A stretch of DNA of 64,000 nt. Source: Dipteris shenzhenensis (lineage: Eukaryota; Polypodiophyta; Polypodiopsida; Gleicheniales). Both the position numbers and the translations under genes were made by a program. The notes under the pieces were generated by a model. It was not told the origin of the DNA and did no database searches. It saw nothing but the letters and a program-made list of their open reading frames with translations. The stretch lies in the NCBI GenBank assembly GCA_047967505.1, contig CM106539.1; one strand, written 5' to 3'. Below, in pieces: positions 47,321 to 59,430 of this stretch (position 1 is its first letter; every line of letters starts with the position of its first letter).

Positions 47321-47939
47321 TTGTGAAGTTGGTTTGGTTAGTTAGTTCATACAACCTCCACGGAAGCCCCATCTAGATGTAGTCAAGAGGATTATGCAGT
47401 ATGTGAAAAGTACTCTACAGCTTGGCTTGTTTTATGCTTATGGAATTGACTTGCATTTGACTGGCTATATAGATGTTGATTGGGCAGGGAGTTCTTATGA
47501 CAGGAGATCCACCAGTGGTTATGAATTCACACTTGGTAGTGGTGCACTGAGTTAGAGCTCAAAGAAGCAACCCACTATTGCTATTTCTAACACAGAGGCA
47601 AAGTATAGAGGAGCTACACTTGCGGCATTCGAGATTGATTGGTTATGGAAGCTCTTGTTCTTTTAGTCTTGTAGTGAATTATGTTGTTGTTCTCTATTGT
47701 GACAACATGAGCAGTATCAAGCTAGCTAGCAACTTTGTGTTTCATGCTAGGAACAAACATATTAAGGTCCATTATCATTTCATACGGGAGAAGGTCATTG
47801 CAAGTGAGATTGACCTTTAGCATGTCAGCACTACTATGCAGGTGGCTAACATCTTCACTAAGTCCTTGGGTATAGAGAAATTCTAGCAATTTAGGAACTC
47901 TCTTGGTGTTATGTCTATTGATGTAAGCTTGAGGGAGAG
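47321..47939 (+). pseudogene. RNase H end of the inner Copia element
   Basis: Frames with PPRKPHLDVVKRIMQYVKST, LTGYIDVDWAGSSYDRRSTS and, after frameshifts, RNKHIKVHYHFIREKV. This is the Copia RNase H region with several stops. It is joined directly to gag by the internal deletion. Confidence 0.85.
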
Positions 47940-48212
47940 TGTTGAGATATCAAGCTCAGAGTCTCATTGTATCCTGCTAGATGGCGGTGACACATGGTTG
48001 ATACACCACACTAGTCTAGATTTCTTTTATCCATGTATGGTGTGGTAGGACTTATGGCTTAGACTTAGCCTACGACTTCCATATTCCGGTTATAGTAGAT
48101 GTAGGATTTTATCATATTGGAGAGTAATGTGATTTAGTTTGTTGTTGTTGCCTCCACTACTTGCGTACTCTATTCTCTCTCTTCTTACCTAGATCCCCCT
48201 CCCCCGTTTACA
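47940..48212 (+). repeat. 3' LTR of the inner Copia element
   Basis: 273 bp, TGTTGAGATATCAAG to CCCGTTTACA. Preceded by the purine tract, followed by the CACGG target copy. Confidence 0.9.
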
Positions 48213-48443
48213 CACGGAAGCCCCATCTAGATGCAGTAAGGAGGACTATGCAAAAGTACTCTGCAGCTTGGCTTATTTTATGCCTATGGTAGTAACTTGC
48301 ATCTACCTAGCTATAAGATGCTGATTGGGCAGGGAGTTCTTATGATAGGAGATCCACCAGTGGTTATGCATTCACACTTGGTAGTGGTGCAGTGAGTTGG
48401 AGCTCAAAGAAGCAACCCGTTGTTGCTCTTTCTAGCATAGAGG
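48213..48443 (+). pseudogene. Continuation of the older Copia copy: RNase H start
   Basis: Resumes the codons interrupted at 45936 (KPHLDA...). It goes on through GSSYDRRSTSGYAF and SWSSKKQPVVALSS, then stops abruptly at array sequence near 48443. So the older copy has neither a 5' nor a 3' LTR here. Confidence 0.8.
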
Positions 48444-49490
48444 TATAGCTTCCCATCCTTATTTCTCTAATCCAACAAGTGTATTATGTTTTGTTGGTAA
48501 TCATGCACATGGATTACTAGGCTACTGCCATAGCTTTTCTACATTTTCAAAAGCATGGAAACATCTTGTACAATATCATGCTATAGAATGTGCAAAGGCA
48601 AAAGAAAAGTGCATCAACTTGCAATAGTGTTTAGTTGAGAGTGAGTTTGAAATGCCAATCTAGAGAAGAAGAAGCGTGAGATTACCAGGACAAAAATGAC
48701 AAGACTGGGTATCAGACAGAGGGAGAGGAAGCTGAGGAACCTCGAAACATTAAGGCTTGATTCAGGTGGGATGAAGAAAAGAATCCAACAAATCAAGCAA
48801 AGTAAGTTTTATGTCAGTCAAGATTTGTTAATTATAATTTGATTAATCAAAAATGAGATTTTGGTTTTGTTTCTAGGCATATGATGCACCCAGACAAAGA
48901 AAACATAGATCCCAATATGAACCCTACAAATAGTTTGAGCCATTGGTTAATTTAGCATTAGAGAAGGACAAATTGCAAGAAAAAAGTTCAAGGTGGTTAC
49001 TAGACACATAGTCAAGAAGGTTGTAGACAATACTTTAGTTTTAGCAAGTAAAACACAAGAAGTGATGGATGCAAATGGTATAAATCGAAAAGGATATAAC
49101 ACCTTGCAAAAGTGCCTTAACAAAAAACTGAGGAAAGAAGCTCAAAGATTTTCTTCTGAATCTTTCAAGTGTATGGCTCTTCAATGATAGACTCATTTTA
49201 GAGTCTCTGAATATATTAGAGCACCTTTCCATATTATGGGCGAACATAAATGGAAGTTTGGCCTTATTGAATGCAATGAATTGAATAATATCTTCCTTGA
49301 CTTGGAGCAACTCCAAAGAAGAATGGTAGAGTTTTATGACACAACATTTGAGGAGAGAGGGGGTGTGCCAACATTCATGATCAAGCTTAATGAATGTGAG
49401 GTCATCAAAGACAAAAATTTGGAAAGGATCTTAATCACCTTCATGAATAGGACTATTGATACATATTTGGAAGAGGATTATTCAAGGTAA
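48444..49490 (+). pseudogene. R8 array gene copy, 3' part
   Basis: Includes the later exon (VTRHIVKKVVDNTLVLASKT, 48993-49187) and the last block 49236-49490 (GGVPTFMIKLNECEVIKDKN, TIDTYLEEDYSR). Intron with TTTCTAGG acceptor is retained near 48870. Confidence 0.45.
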
Positions 49491-50289
49491 GTACTTCAGT
49501 GTATGGTGCCACGTATATATATATATATATATATAATTGCAATTTCCAAAAATTGAATCCAACAAGGTATTGAAATATGTGCACTAGCTATGTGTCACGA
49601 GCAATATATGGCATTTGGAGCAGCCCAAAACCCCAAAAATGTCTTTTTTTCTAATAGCTTATGGATCTACATGTTGAGGGGGAAGATGTATCTCAAAATA
49701 AAACACTCCCATCACAATGCTAAGTGCATCTTCAAGCAATATTACAACACACAAAAAATGAAAAAGAACAACTTGGATTGTGTGAAGTTTCAAGGTTTAT
49801 ATCAATGTTCTACCCCATCTTTGGCCTTTTGTTCATTCTCTTGTTGCACCATATGATGTGATTTTTATGGATTCAACATGTAGCAATCATACTTCTTTGA
49901 GCCCCTTAACTAGTCTATAGACTCTTCTCATACTATCTTTAATGTTATATGACAAAATCATCTAAATAATTGCTAGAATCATCACTGGACACATTGCAAA
50001 ATGTACCCGCAACATTCATCAACCAAGTGGCATCACTCTCCATTCAAAACTACCATAACATGTTCTAACACATTAGAGAAATTTGCAGGTCATTTGGAGG
50101 GCCTTGTAAGAAATTTGATATTTTTCTATTTTCTGACTCTTTAATATACAAGAAAGTGATCAAATATCACTAACTCCATATCTATTTGCCCTGCCAAGCT
50201 ACCAAAACACTCCTTTTAAGGCCTAAAGCACCATAAAGACACCTTAAGACACAATCTTCCAAGGATATTCTTCTTCTAATAATAATGAG

Positions 50290-52765
50290 GAGTGCATATT
50301 CACTCAATCAATGAATGGAATGCGTGGACAAAAGTGTGTCCTCATTTCTCACAAGATACCATTAACAGCCCACACAGTTGTGATTGGTGATACTCAAAAA
50401 AATGACCACCCTACCCACTCAATCTTTCCAAATTTATCGAGTACAATATGAATCGCAAACTCTTTGATACAATAGAAGCATTCTTTCCTCCACCTAGAAT
50501 ATCACATCTTATAGCATTGTGCTACACATATGGCTTCTCCTTCACAGATGACATCTCCATATTGATCTAGATGTGGCATAAGCACCGATTCAGAAGCAAA
50601 ATAAGAAAGAAGTAGCTCACTCAATAAGTGAGAAGGACCAAATGAGAATTATGGGTTTACATCATATTGATTTGTGGTGTGATAGAATATTACATCTTAT
50701 AGCATTGTGCTACACATGGCTTCTTCTTCACAAACGACAGCTCCATATTGATCTAGATGTGGAATAAGCACCGATTCAGAAGCAAAGCAAGAAAGAAGTA
50801 GTTCACTCAATAGATGAGAAGGACCAAATAAGAATTATGGGTTTCCATCATATTGATTTGTGGTGTGATGGAAAATCTATCCCGAAAATGCAATTACAGC
50901 ATCCCATTCTTATTTCTCTAATCCAACGAGTGTATTATGTATTGTTGGTAATGGTGCTCATGGATTACTAGGCTACTACCATAGCTTTTCTACATTTTCA
51001 AAAGCACCGAGACATCTTGCACAATATCGTGCTATAGAATGTGCAAAGGCAAAAGAGGAGCACATCAACTTGCAATAGTGTTTAGCTGAGTGTGAGTCTG
51101 AAATTGCCAATCTAGAGAAGAAGAAGAAGATCCAAATTCCAAGGACAAATGCGACAAGACTGGGAATCAGACAAAGGGAGAGGAAGTTGAGGAACCTCAA
51201 AACATTAAGACCTAATTTAGTTGGGATGAAGAAAAGAATCCGAGCAATCAAAAAAAGCAAGTTTTATGTCCATCAAGATTTGTTAATTATAATTTGATTG
51301 ATCAAAGATGAGATTTTAGAATTGTTTCTAGGCATGTGATGCAACTAGACAAAGAAAACATAGATCCCAATATAAATCCTACAAATAGTTCAAGCCATTG
51401 GCTAGTTTAGAATTGGAGAAGAACAAATTATAGGGAAAAAATTCAAGGTGGTCACTAGACACACAGTCAAGAAGTTTGTCGACAATACTTTAGTTTTAGT
51501 AGGTGAAATAGAAGAAATGATGGGTGCAAGTGGTGTAAATCAAAAAGGATATAACGCCTTGCAAAAGTGCCTGAATAAAAAATTGGTGGAAAGAAGCTCA
51601 AAAAGAGTCTTCTTTCAAATCTTGCAAGTGTATGTCTCTTCCATTGATAGACTTAGTGTAGAGATCTCTGATTATATTGGCACACCTTTCCATATTGTGG
51701 GTGAACATAAAGGCAAGTTTGGCATTATTGAATACAATGATATCTTCCTTGACTTAGAGCAACTCCAAATAATGTCTTTGAGCCCCTTGACTAGACTACT
51801 AACTCTTATCCTATCTTTTATCTCATATGACAAAATCATCTTGCACAATATCATGCTATAGAATGTGCAAAGGCAAAAGAAGAGTGCATCAACTTGCAAT
51901 AGTGTTTAGCTGAGTGTGAGTCTGAAAATGCCAATATAGAGAAGAAGAAGATCGATATTCCAAGCATAAAAATGACAAGATGGGGAATAAGACAAAGGGA
52001 GAGGAAGTTGAGGAACCTTGAAACATTAAGGCCTAATTCAAGTGGGATGAAGAAAAGAATCCAAGCAATCAGATAAATCAATTTTTATGTCAATCAAGCT
52101 TTGTTGATTATGATTTGATTGATCAAAGATGATATTTTAGCATTGTTTCTAGGCATGTGATGTAGCCAAACAAAGAAAACATAGATCTTAATATAAATCC
52201 AACAAACAGTTCAAGCCATTGTTAGTTCAACATTGGAGAAGGACATATTGCTAGGAAGAAAATTCAAGGTGGTCACTAGACACATAGTCTAGAAGTTTGT
52301 CAACTATACTTTAGTTTTGGCAGGTGAAATAGAAGAAGTGATGGATGAAAGTGGTGTAAATCGAAAAGGATATAATGCCTTACTTGCCTTAACAAAAAAC
52401 TGGGAGGAAAGAAGCTCAAAGGGAGTCTTCTTCCGAATCTTGCAAGTGTATGGCTCTTCCATGATAGACTCAATGTAGAGATCTCTGAATAGATTGGAGC
52501 ACCTTTCCATGTTGTGGGTGTTCACATAAAGGGAAGTTGGGTGTTATTGAATATAATGAATTGGATAATATCTTCCTTGACTTGGAGCAACTCTAAAGAA
52601 GAATGGTAGATTTTTATGACAACATTTGTGGAGACAAGTGGTTTGCTAAAATTCGTAGTCAAGCTTGAAAAATGTGAGGTCATCAAAGGTAAAAAGTTGG
52701 AAAGGGCCACAATCACCTTGATGAACAGTGCTCGATACATACTTGGAAGAGGATGATTCGAGGTA
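50290..52765 (+). pseudogene. R9 array gene copy with partial duplications
   Basis: The GACCAAAT(G/A)AGAATTATGGGTTT block occurs twice about 186 bp apart (50636, 50822). The coiled-coil-like block and intron also occur twice (about 51000-51340 and 51840-52160). 51448-51861 is open for 137 codons (VTRHTVKKFVDNTLVLVGEI) and then jumps into unrelated frame. Badly broken. Confidence 0.45.
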
Positions 52766-53436
52766 CTTTAGTGTACGGTGCCATGTATATATATATATAT
52801 ATATATATAAAATTACAATCATCAAAATTTGAATCCAACAAGGCATTGAAATATGTGCACTAGCTATGTGTCACTAGTAAAATATGGCATCTGGAGCAGC
52901 CCAAAACCCCCAAAAATGACTTTTTTGTTATAACCTATGGATCTGCATGTTAAGTAGGGGAAGGTATCTCAACATAAAACACTCCCATTAGGATGTTAAG
53001 TGCATCTTCAAGCATTATTACATTACACAAAAAATGAAAAAGAAAACTTGGACTTTGTGAAGGTTCAAGGTCAATATCAATGATCTTCTCCCCCATCTTT
53101 GGCCTCTTGTTCATTCTCTTGTTGCACCATATGATATGATTTTTATGGATCCAACATGCAGTAATCGTACTTCTTTGAGCCCCTTCACTAGTCTATGTAT
53201 TCTCATCCTATCCTTTTTTCTTGAATGACAAAATCATCCAAATAATCACTGAAAATATCATTGGTCACATTGCAAAATGTACCCCCAATGTTCATCAACC
53301 AAATGGCATCAATCTCCATTCAAAACTGCCATAATTTATTCTAACACATCATAAAATTTAAGAGGTCATTTGCAGGGCCTTGTAAGAAATTTGATATTTT
53401 GGTATTTTCTTACTCTTGAATATTTAAGCAAGTGAT

Positions 53437-53721
53437 CAAATATCAAAGGAAAACACTGTTGCTATCGTTGCTAGGTTTCTTTATGAACATATCTTCACTC
53501 GCTTTAGATGCCCTTTGGAGATTGTCAGTGATTGAGGAACACACTTCATCAATGATGTGATCAAGTCTCTCTTGTTTTAATATAAGGTTCTCCATCGACA
53601 TTCTTATGCATACTATCCATGAGCCAATGGACAAGTGGAAAGCACCAATAAGGTTCTTTGCAAGCTCCTTTTGAAAGCTTGCACTACTCATACAAGGAAT
53701 TGGGATGAGGCATTGAGATGA
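53437..53721 (+). pseudogene. Ty3/gypsy integrase core, fragment
   Basis: Frame reads ARFLYEHIFTRFRCPLEIVS, then a stop, GTHFINDVIKSLLF, HRHSYAYYP, a stop, ANGQVESTNKVLCKLLLKAC, NWDEAL. This is the gypsy integrase catalytic region including the last acidic residue (VES). At least three stops. It is interrupted by inserted DNA after 53721. Confidence 0.85.
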
Positions 53722-55735
53722 GAAATTGGGGGTTCTCACTTAGTTGCTTTCAAAAAACACAAACATATGGAATGACAGTCTCACTACCTCCTCACCTCAC
53801 CTTCCCTCCCTAAATTAGGATAAAAATGAACACATCAAAAGTGAGATTATAGTCCATTGAGGGAAAGATGAAAGGTTCAGGAGAAGCTAGAATTTGTGCT
53901 AACCTGGCTGCTCCAAACAAAAGGGCAATTCTTTGTTGGAAGAAGTTTTTGTAGTCTAGAATCATATGGATTGAGACATATGGAGAGTGTTGATATGGCT
54001 CATCTGTGCAAATTGGGTGATTGGGACGAAACATTGTGGCTGAAAAATGATAGAGCCAACTCACAGAAAAGTGAAATATAAGGCTTCAAAGTGACATGAT
54101 CATGATCCAACAAATAGGAGTGCCCAAAAAGCACAAAAAATGATAAAACTCAAAGCTAGACTATTTTTGAGGTGTGCTAATACAATAGATTTGAATTACA
54201 TAGATGTATAGAGCTTGAAGAGAGCTTTTCATAGGTATAAAAAGTTTTTAAAATTGACAAGCGAGCAAAAAGTTATGACCATTTTAGTGAAACCTCCTAA
54301 AACTGCACAAAATAAATAGTAGAAAACGGAGACTGAATTGAGCTCTTCATAGCAATGAATTCTATAAGAGAGATTTGCATAGATGCATAGAGCTTGAAGA
54401 GAGCTTTTTAAAGGTATAAAAAGTTTTAAAAACAGACAAGCGAGTGAAAAGTTATGACCGTTTTAGTGAAACCTCCTAAAACTACATAGAATAAATAGGA
54501 AAAAATGGAGACTAAATTAGGCTCTTCATAGCAATGAATTCCATAAGAGAGATCTGCATAAACGTAGAGCTTGAAGAGAGCTTTCTAAAGGTTTAAAAAG
54601 TTTTAAAAACAAACAAGCAAGTGAAAAGTTATGACCATTTTAGTGAAACCTCCTAAAACTGTATAAAATAGATAGCAGAAAAGGGAGACTAAATTGGCCT
54701 CTTCATAGTAATGAATTCCATAGGAGAGATCTACATAGATGCATAGAACTTGACGATAGCTTTCCAAAGGTATAAAAATTTTTAAAAACGAACAAGCGAG
54801 CAAAAAGTTATGACCATTTTCGTAAAAGGGTATAAAAATTACTTAATGTAAGAAAACAGCACCTGAACATGAGGAAGAAGGTTGGAAGACTCCATAAGAG
54901 TTGATTTGCTTACAAGAAGACCTTGGATAAAGAGCTTAAGTAGAGATAAGAGTGGGGGAAGGCATGGAGGGACTAAATGGGAGGTAAGATACATGAATAC
55001 TAAGAGGAGGCTACTCTCATCTTGATTGATTTGAAAGAGAGAGGGGGGCTCCTTTTATAGATGGAGAATCACCCTCTCTTACCTTGTTACATTTTTAGTA
55101 TATAGATATCTTTACCCGTCATGAGGTAAGGGTATGGGTCACCATCAATTGTCCTTTTTGACTACTTTTGACAAGTGTCCCATCAAAAAAGTCTCATGAT
55201 TTCTCAAAGTAGGAAGAGTCAAAGCTCTTCCTACATGGATCCCATGGGGACCCTCTCCTTTTCCACTTGTTCATGATACACATAGGAATTCTAGAAAGAT
55301 TCTTCTTGACTCCACACTCCTTCACATGCCTTCCATATTTTCTCCTCCTGTATCCTTATGGTGAATATAAATTTAAAAATATAAAGAAAGAATGTAAGCA
55401 TTGAGGCCCACTTTTATTTTCCACCTCACTAGACCACATAACCATACCAAAGTATTTATAAAGCATACTTATGGTTTTTACAAATGTGCACCTTTGCACA
55501 TTAAAATTATCAGGAAACACCAATTATTAGAAGAAAACATTAATGTCAAGGTAGTTGTTATATTGCAAAGCTGCCGTGCCATCACACCATCATTCCTTTG
55601 TGAGCAATGCCATCATTCTTTTGTAAGTGCCGCCAGCTTCTCGTACAAGCTTCTACCTTATTGCCAACACACCATCGCCAAAATATATACAAAATTTGAG
55701 AAAATAAAATATTAATTTTGTGTCACAACATTACT
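53722..55735. mobile_element. Insertion of about 2 kb within the gypsy integrase
   Basis: The gypsy integrase frame stops at NWDEAL and restarts at LWAYRTTF, so this block is foreign to it. It contains a four-copy tandem repeat (54160-54840) and, on the minus strand, a CTATAAAAGG TATA box (55051-55060). That suggests a minus-strand LTR or promoter. Exact ends and target duplication could not be fixed. No coding domain seen. Confidence 0.5.
54160..54840. repeat. About 178-bp tandem repeat, four copies
   Basis: CATAGATG(T/C)ATAGAGCTTGAAG-type starts lie near 54199, 54378, 54557 and 54733. Each copy is followed by AAAGTTATGACC(A/G)TTTT and GAAACCTCCTAAAACT. Lies inside the insertion in the gypsy integrase. 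Confidence 0.9.
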
Positions 55736-56209
55736 AGGTGTTCTCTGGGCATATAGGACAACTTTTAAGGCCACCACATGTCAAACACCTTTTCATCTTG
55801 CATATGGCTTGGAAGCTGTCATGCCTATTGAGTATAATGCTGGTTCCCTCTGCTTGCTCCACACTCATTCTAAGAATCTCCCCTAGGTCTGTCTTTCAAG
55901 ACTGGCCCAATTGGACCATCTTGAGGAAACATGCCACCTTGCAGCCTTGGCCTTTAACATGGAACAATGTCGATGCAAGGCTTGGCATGATCACCATCTA
56001 CAATGACCTGCATTTAAGAAGGATGATTTGGTTCTCCTCTATGAGGCAAAATTTTTGAAACACAAACCCAAGCTTTTCTTTGGATGGACTGGCCCTCTCC
56101 GTGTGCTGGATGTGCTTCCTTATGGTGCTGTTCAGTTGGAAAACCTCTCTGGTCACTCCGTTTCCCTCATCAATGGATCTCATTTGAAGAAGTACACACC
56201 CTCCACCTA
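55736..56209 (+). pseudogene. Ty3/gypsy integrase C-terminal part
   Basis: Reads LWAYRTTFKATTCQTPFHLA, then YGLEAVMPIEYNAG, then after frame changes KDDLVLLYEAKFLKHKPKLF, WTGPLRVLDVLPYGAVQLEN and the end NGSHLKKYTPST followed by TAG. This is the gypsy integrase C-terminal barrel region. It continues the core at 53437-53721. Confidence 0.85.
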
Positions 56210-57204
56210 GCCTCCTCATCCTCATACCCCCTCCTCCCACCTTCCCCTCCCTCCATCACTTCCTTCCCTTTCCCTTTCCTCCTTGGTAAAATTCACCTTC
56301 CTAATTTCCCTCATGCCCATATAGCATATTTTTTCCCCCTTTTCCCCCTTCATTCTTTGGCACATCCTTAGGCCCCCCCTCTACCTTATGGATTCAAGTT
56401 CACCTCTAGTCTACACTCTCTCTCCCTACACACCCTTGTACCTTGCCAATCCTCCTTTGTAATTTTTCTTTTATCAGATCTCTGAATAAAAAAGTCTAGT
56501 TTTTGACACTTATGAAAGTTTTTAGATCTGAAATTTTAATCGATATATGGAAAATACTCTACATGATGATTTCAATGCTTCATTCGGTTTGTCAATTGAA
56601 CATCATATGAGAAAGTTATGCCCGTTTGAAAATTTGCAATGGAGCATAATTTCCATGCCCCTACACTCACCTAGGGTTACTGATCCTCCTCACTCTTTAA
56701 AACCCTCCTCCCCATCCCATCATCTTCTACCCCTCCTTGCCACTTGTTGATCTCCCTTCTATTACCCTTAGCCAGTAGGAACATGGTGTTTCTCAACTAG
56801 TCCACAACGTTGTTGAGAAGGTGTGGCATGTGAAGGCCCTTAGTTTTGGCACTTCACAATTCCATTTGGTGCTTTGGGGCTGAAATCCCCCCTTTGGCGT
56901 TGAAGGTGCTGAAAGAATTTTTGAAAAGTTTTTTTTGAGGGCTCCTCTTCTCTTTTCTTGCCCCCGTGTGAATGGACTTAAAGGTGCACATGTCCTCCAT
57001 TGTAGGTCACTTGTTTCTTAGGTCCACAAATTTGCTCTCTCAAAAATTGTAGGACACTTCAGTTGAAAATCCCCGTATGTAAATGAACTTAAACTCCCTT
57101 CCCTCTCCAAATCTACAAAGCCCCTCTTCTACAAATGAACATAACTCCTTCACCGCTTCTCCGATTTCACATCTAATAATGTCATTCTCTTTGTGGGTTT
57201 GTCT
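56210..57204. other. Flank of the gypsy pol end; possible 3' LTR remnant
   Basis: CT-rich start (56210-56480) with an AATAAAAAAG polyadenylation-like motif near 56485, then mixed DNA. No polypurine tract or LTR pair could be identified. Cut at 57204 by the tandem LTR element. Confidence 0.4.
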
Positions 57205-57502
57205 TGTTGGGATATCTCAAGGTGTATGCCTCAGGCACACCTTGTGTTTCTATGTGTTAGTGCTAGAGGCACAGTTAGGTGCCCACAAGCACCATTAGGT
57301 GGTGGAAGAGCCACATAGGATGATTGAGAGAATCTAGGAGCAGATTGAGGAGATGATTGTGGAGCTCTGAAGTCATCAGTGATGTCAGTGAGCATGTATG
57401 AGGTGCCTACTTAAGGACCTCACTCTTCTTCATTCTACAAGCAAGTAATGCAAGTATTCTGAGTTTGTGTCCACTCTTTGCTTTTCTTTCAGCTTTCCAA
57501 CA
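57205..57502 (+). repeat. LTR A of the tandem element
   Basis: TGTTGGGATATCTCAAGG to CTTTCCAACA, 298 bp. Same length as LTRs B and C, few differences. Confidence 0.95.
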
Positions 57503-57514
57503 TGGTATCAGAGC

Positions 57515-58359
57515 CCTTTGATCCCCCTTGAGCCCATTTCTGCCACATCATCATCTTCTTCTTCATCTTCTTCTTCCCCATCTTCCTCCTTCTTCCTAAA
57601 ATCTTTGAGAGCTTGGTTCTCTGCCTACAAATGACCATTGCCCAAACCTCTGAGCTGGAAACTCCTCTAGTATGGGCGAACTTCCACCTGCAAGCAATTG
57701 AAGAAAAAACGACTGTGGTGGCTGCCATTCTCCAAAAAGCGAATTCTTTCTGTTGCTCAATACTCCCTGCCTGCTTTGCCATTGCCTGAGCCCTCTTAGG
57801 AGTAGATGGGTGACCTCAAGACGAAGATTTTGAGCCATTTTTCAGGTCATTTGGTTTAGTAACAAGGGAGAAATCGTCAAAACTCAGTTTCAGCCTGTAG
57901 CAACTCTTCCGGGCAAAAGTGCGCACCATTTCATCCAACCTCTATGCTGGACCCTCTTTGGTATATGAGCTTTCTTTTGCTTTAGAAAGCCCTCTTTTCC
58001 TTGCTTTGAAGAGTGAGCTACAAGCCCTCCAAGTTCAGCCTTTTAGTTTTGATAGTTTTGGACAAGTTTTTGAAGATGATGCTACATAAAATGCTACTCT
58101 AGCATTTCTGGTTTTTTGAAACTTTCAATAACTTCAGTACAAGTGTGGCTTCATTTTGTTTTGAATTGCTAGACCTGGTTTTGATTGGAAAGTATTCATT
58201 TTAGCCACCTCTATGAAGCATGTAAGAAGAAGCATCATTGTTTGAAATTTGGTCACAAGACTTTGCTACATTAAATGCTTATATTTTGAAGCATTTCAAT
58301 TGTTATTCTAAGCTCTGTAAGAGAGAAGACACTGTCCAATACCTGGGTTAGACCCTCTC
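57515..58359 (+). other. Leader / decayed gag 5' part, first internal region
   Basis: Begins at the primer site and is CT-rich, then reads in short pieces interrupted by stops (for example TPCLLCHCLSPL and SNKGEIVKTQFQPVATLPGK). The second internal region (59443-60285) is nearly the same. It may have coded for the gag N-terminus in an ancestor. Confidence 0.5.
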
Positions 58360-58767
58360 ATGGCTTGCTTATGCAAAATATGTGAAAAGCCAAAACATAA
58401 AGCAATGTCTTGTTATGCTACAAAGGATGAAAATGTCAACTTGACTTCCTTGTTGAAGATTGCCAAAACAATGGTTGCCAAAAAGGAAGCAACTACAAAG
58501 CCAGAGATCTGCCCTCTCATGGCACTTTTATTTGACTCCAAATATAAGAAAAAGATGAAGGTCAGATACCTAAGATATGCTTCTCTACACAACTATGGAG
58601 ATGATAAGATAATTGTTCTCTTGAAGGATATGATTTCTAGATCCACTTGTTCTATCATAGTACCATCTTATAAGGCACTAGACACTGCCCATGTGGTAAG
58701 ACCTTGCCTTAACATGGATATTTTGCCTCCACAAGATGAGGCATCCCATGAAGATTATGCATTTTAA
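58360..58767 (+). CDS. gag-like zinc-knuckle protein, first copy
   Basis: 135 codons. The N-terminus holds an exact CX2CX4HX4C zinc knuckle, CKICEKPKHKAMSC. The rest is Lys-rich, then ends in an acidic tail (PPQDEASHEDYAF). No protease, integrase or RT follows; the next feature is the purine tract. The second copy (60286) differs at two residues only, so the frame is being copied with the element. It may be the C-terminal part of a larger gag. Confidence 0.7.
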   Translation: MACLCKICEKPKHKAMSCYATKDENVNLTSLLKIAKTMVAKKEATTKPEICPLMALLFDSKYKKKMKVRYLRYASLHNYGDDKIIVLLKDMISRSTCSIIVPSYKALDTAHVVRPCLNMDILPPQDEASHEDYAF

Positions 58768-59132
58768 ATCATCTGTATGTATGCTCCAGATCTCTCTTTT
58801 TATGTCAAGGTACTCAGCCTAGATAGTCCTCCAAAATGAATGAAAATAAACTATTGTGTTTTGTAAACACCTCTGGTCACCTTATGATGTAGGCCATGTG
58901 TATGTTTTGTTCCATGGTACCTCCTGCAGACATTGTGTGCATGTACATGCAGGGGAGATAACCATTGGAAGGTCTTTTTGTATCCCTTTTGTTTACCTTA
59001 CACCCAAGGGAACCCTTGCTAGCATGCGAACCTAGCCATAGATTAATCCTTGACCACCATGAGATGGCATGAGAAACTATGAGACTAGATGTATCCTTGA
59101 CATAGCCTGAGGCATTCCCTTGAGGGGGGGTT

Positions 59133-59430
59133 TGTTGGGATATCTCAAGGTGTACGCCTTAGGCACACCTTGTGTTTCTATGTGTGAGTGCTAGAGGCAT
59201 AGTTAGGTGCCCACAAGCACAATTAGGTGGTGGAAGAGCCACATAGGATGATTGAGAGAATCTAGGAGCAGATTGAGGAGATGATTGTGGAGCTCTGAAG
59301 TCATCAGTGATGTCAGTGAGCATGTATGAGGTGCCTACTTAAGGACCTCACTCTTCTTCATTCTACAAGCAAGTAATGCAAGTATTCTGAGTTTGTGTCC
59401 ACTCTTTGCTTTCCTTTTAGCTTTCCAACA
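59133..59430 (+). repeat. LTR B (shared central LTR)
   Basis: 298 bp. It acts as the 3' LTR of the first internal region and the 5' LTR of the second, with purine tract before it and primer site after it (59431-59442). Confidence 0.95.

Larger units (their letters stand above)
45937..48212 (+). mobile_element. Inner Copia element, internally deleted
   Basis: LTRs at 45937-46200 and 47940-48212. The primer site TGGTATCAGAGC is at 46201-46212, and the purine tract TTGAGGGAGAG ends at 47939. The target duplication is CACGA (45932-45936) against CACGG (just after 48212), one mismatch. It keeps gag and the RNase H end but lacks protease, integrase and RT (deletion breakpoint near 47321), so it is non-autonomous. 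It inserted into the older Copia copy, whose RNase H resumes at 48213. Confidence 0.9.
48444..53436. repeat. Array repeat units R8 (rest), R9, R10 (start)
   Basis: Resumes at the CTTCCCATCCTTATTTCTC block, that is, earlier in the unit than the point where R8 was cut at 43811. Unit starts are near 49835 and 53105 (3.27 kb). (TA)n is at 49513-49533 and 52785-52810. Ends where gypsy integrase begins at 53437. Confidence 0.8.

Noticed and set aside
57489-57838. Minus-strand frames in the tandem element
   Set aside because: Opposite-strand reading of the CT-rich leader; not conserved in sense between the two internal copies beyond DNA identity.
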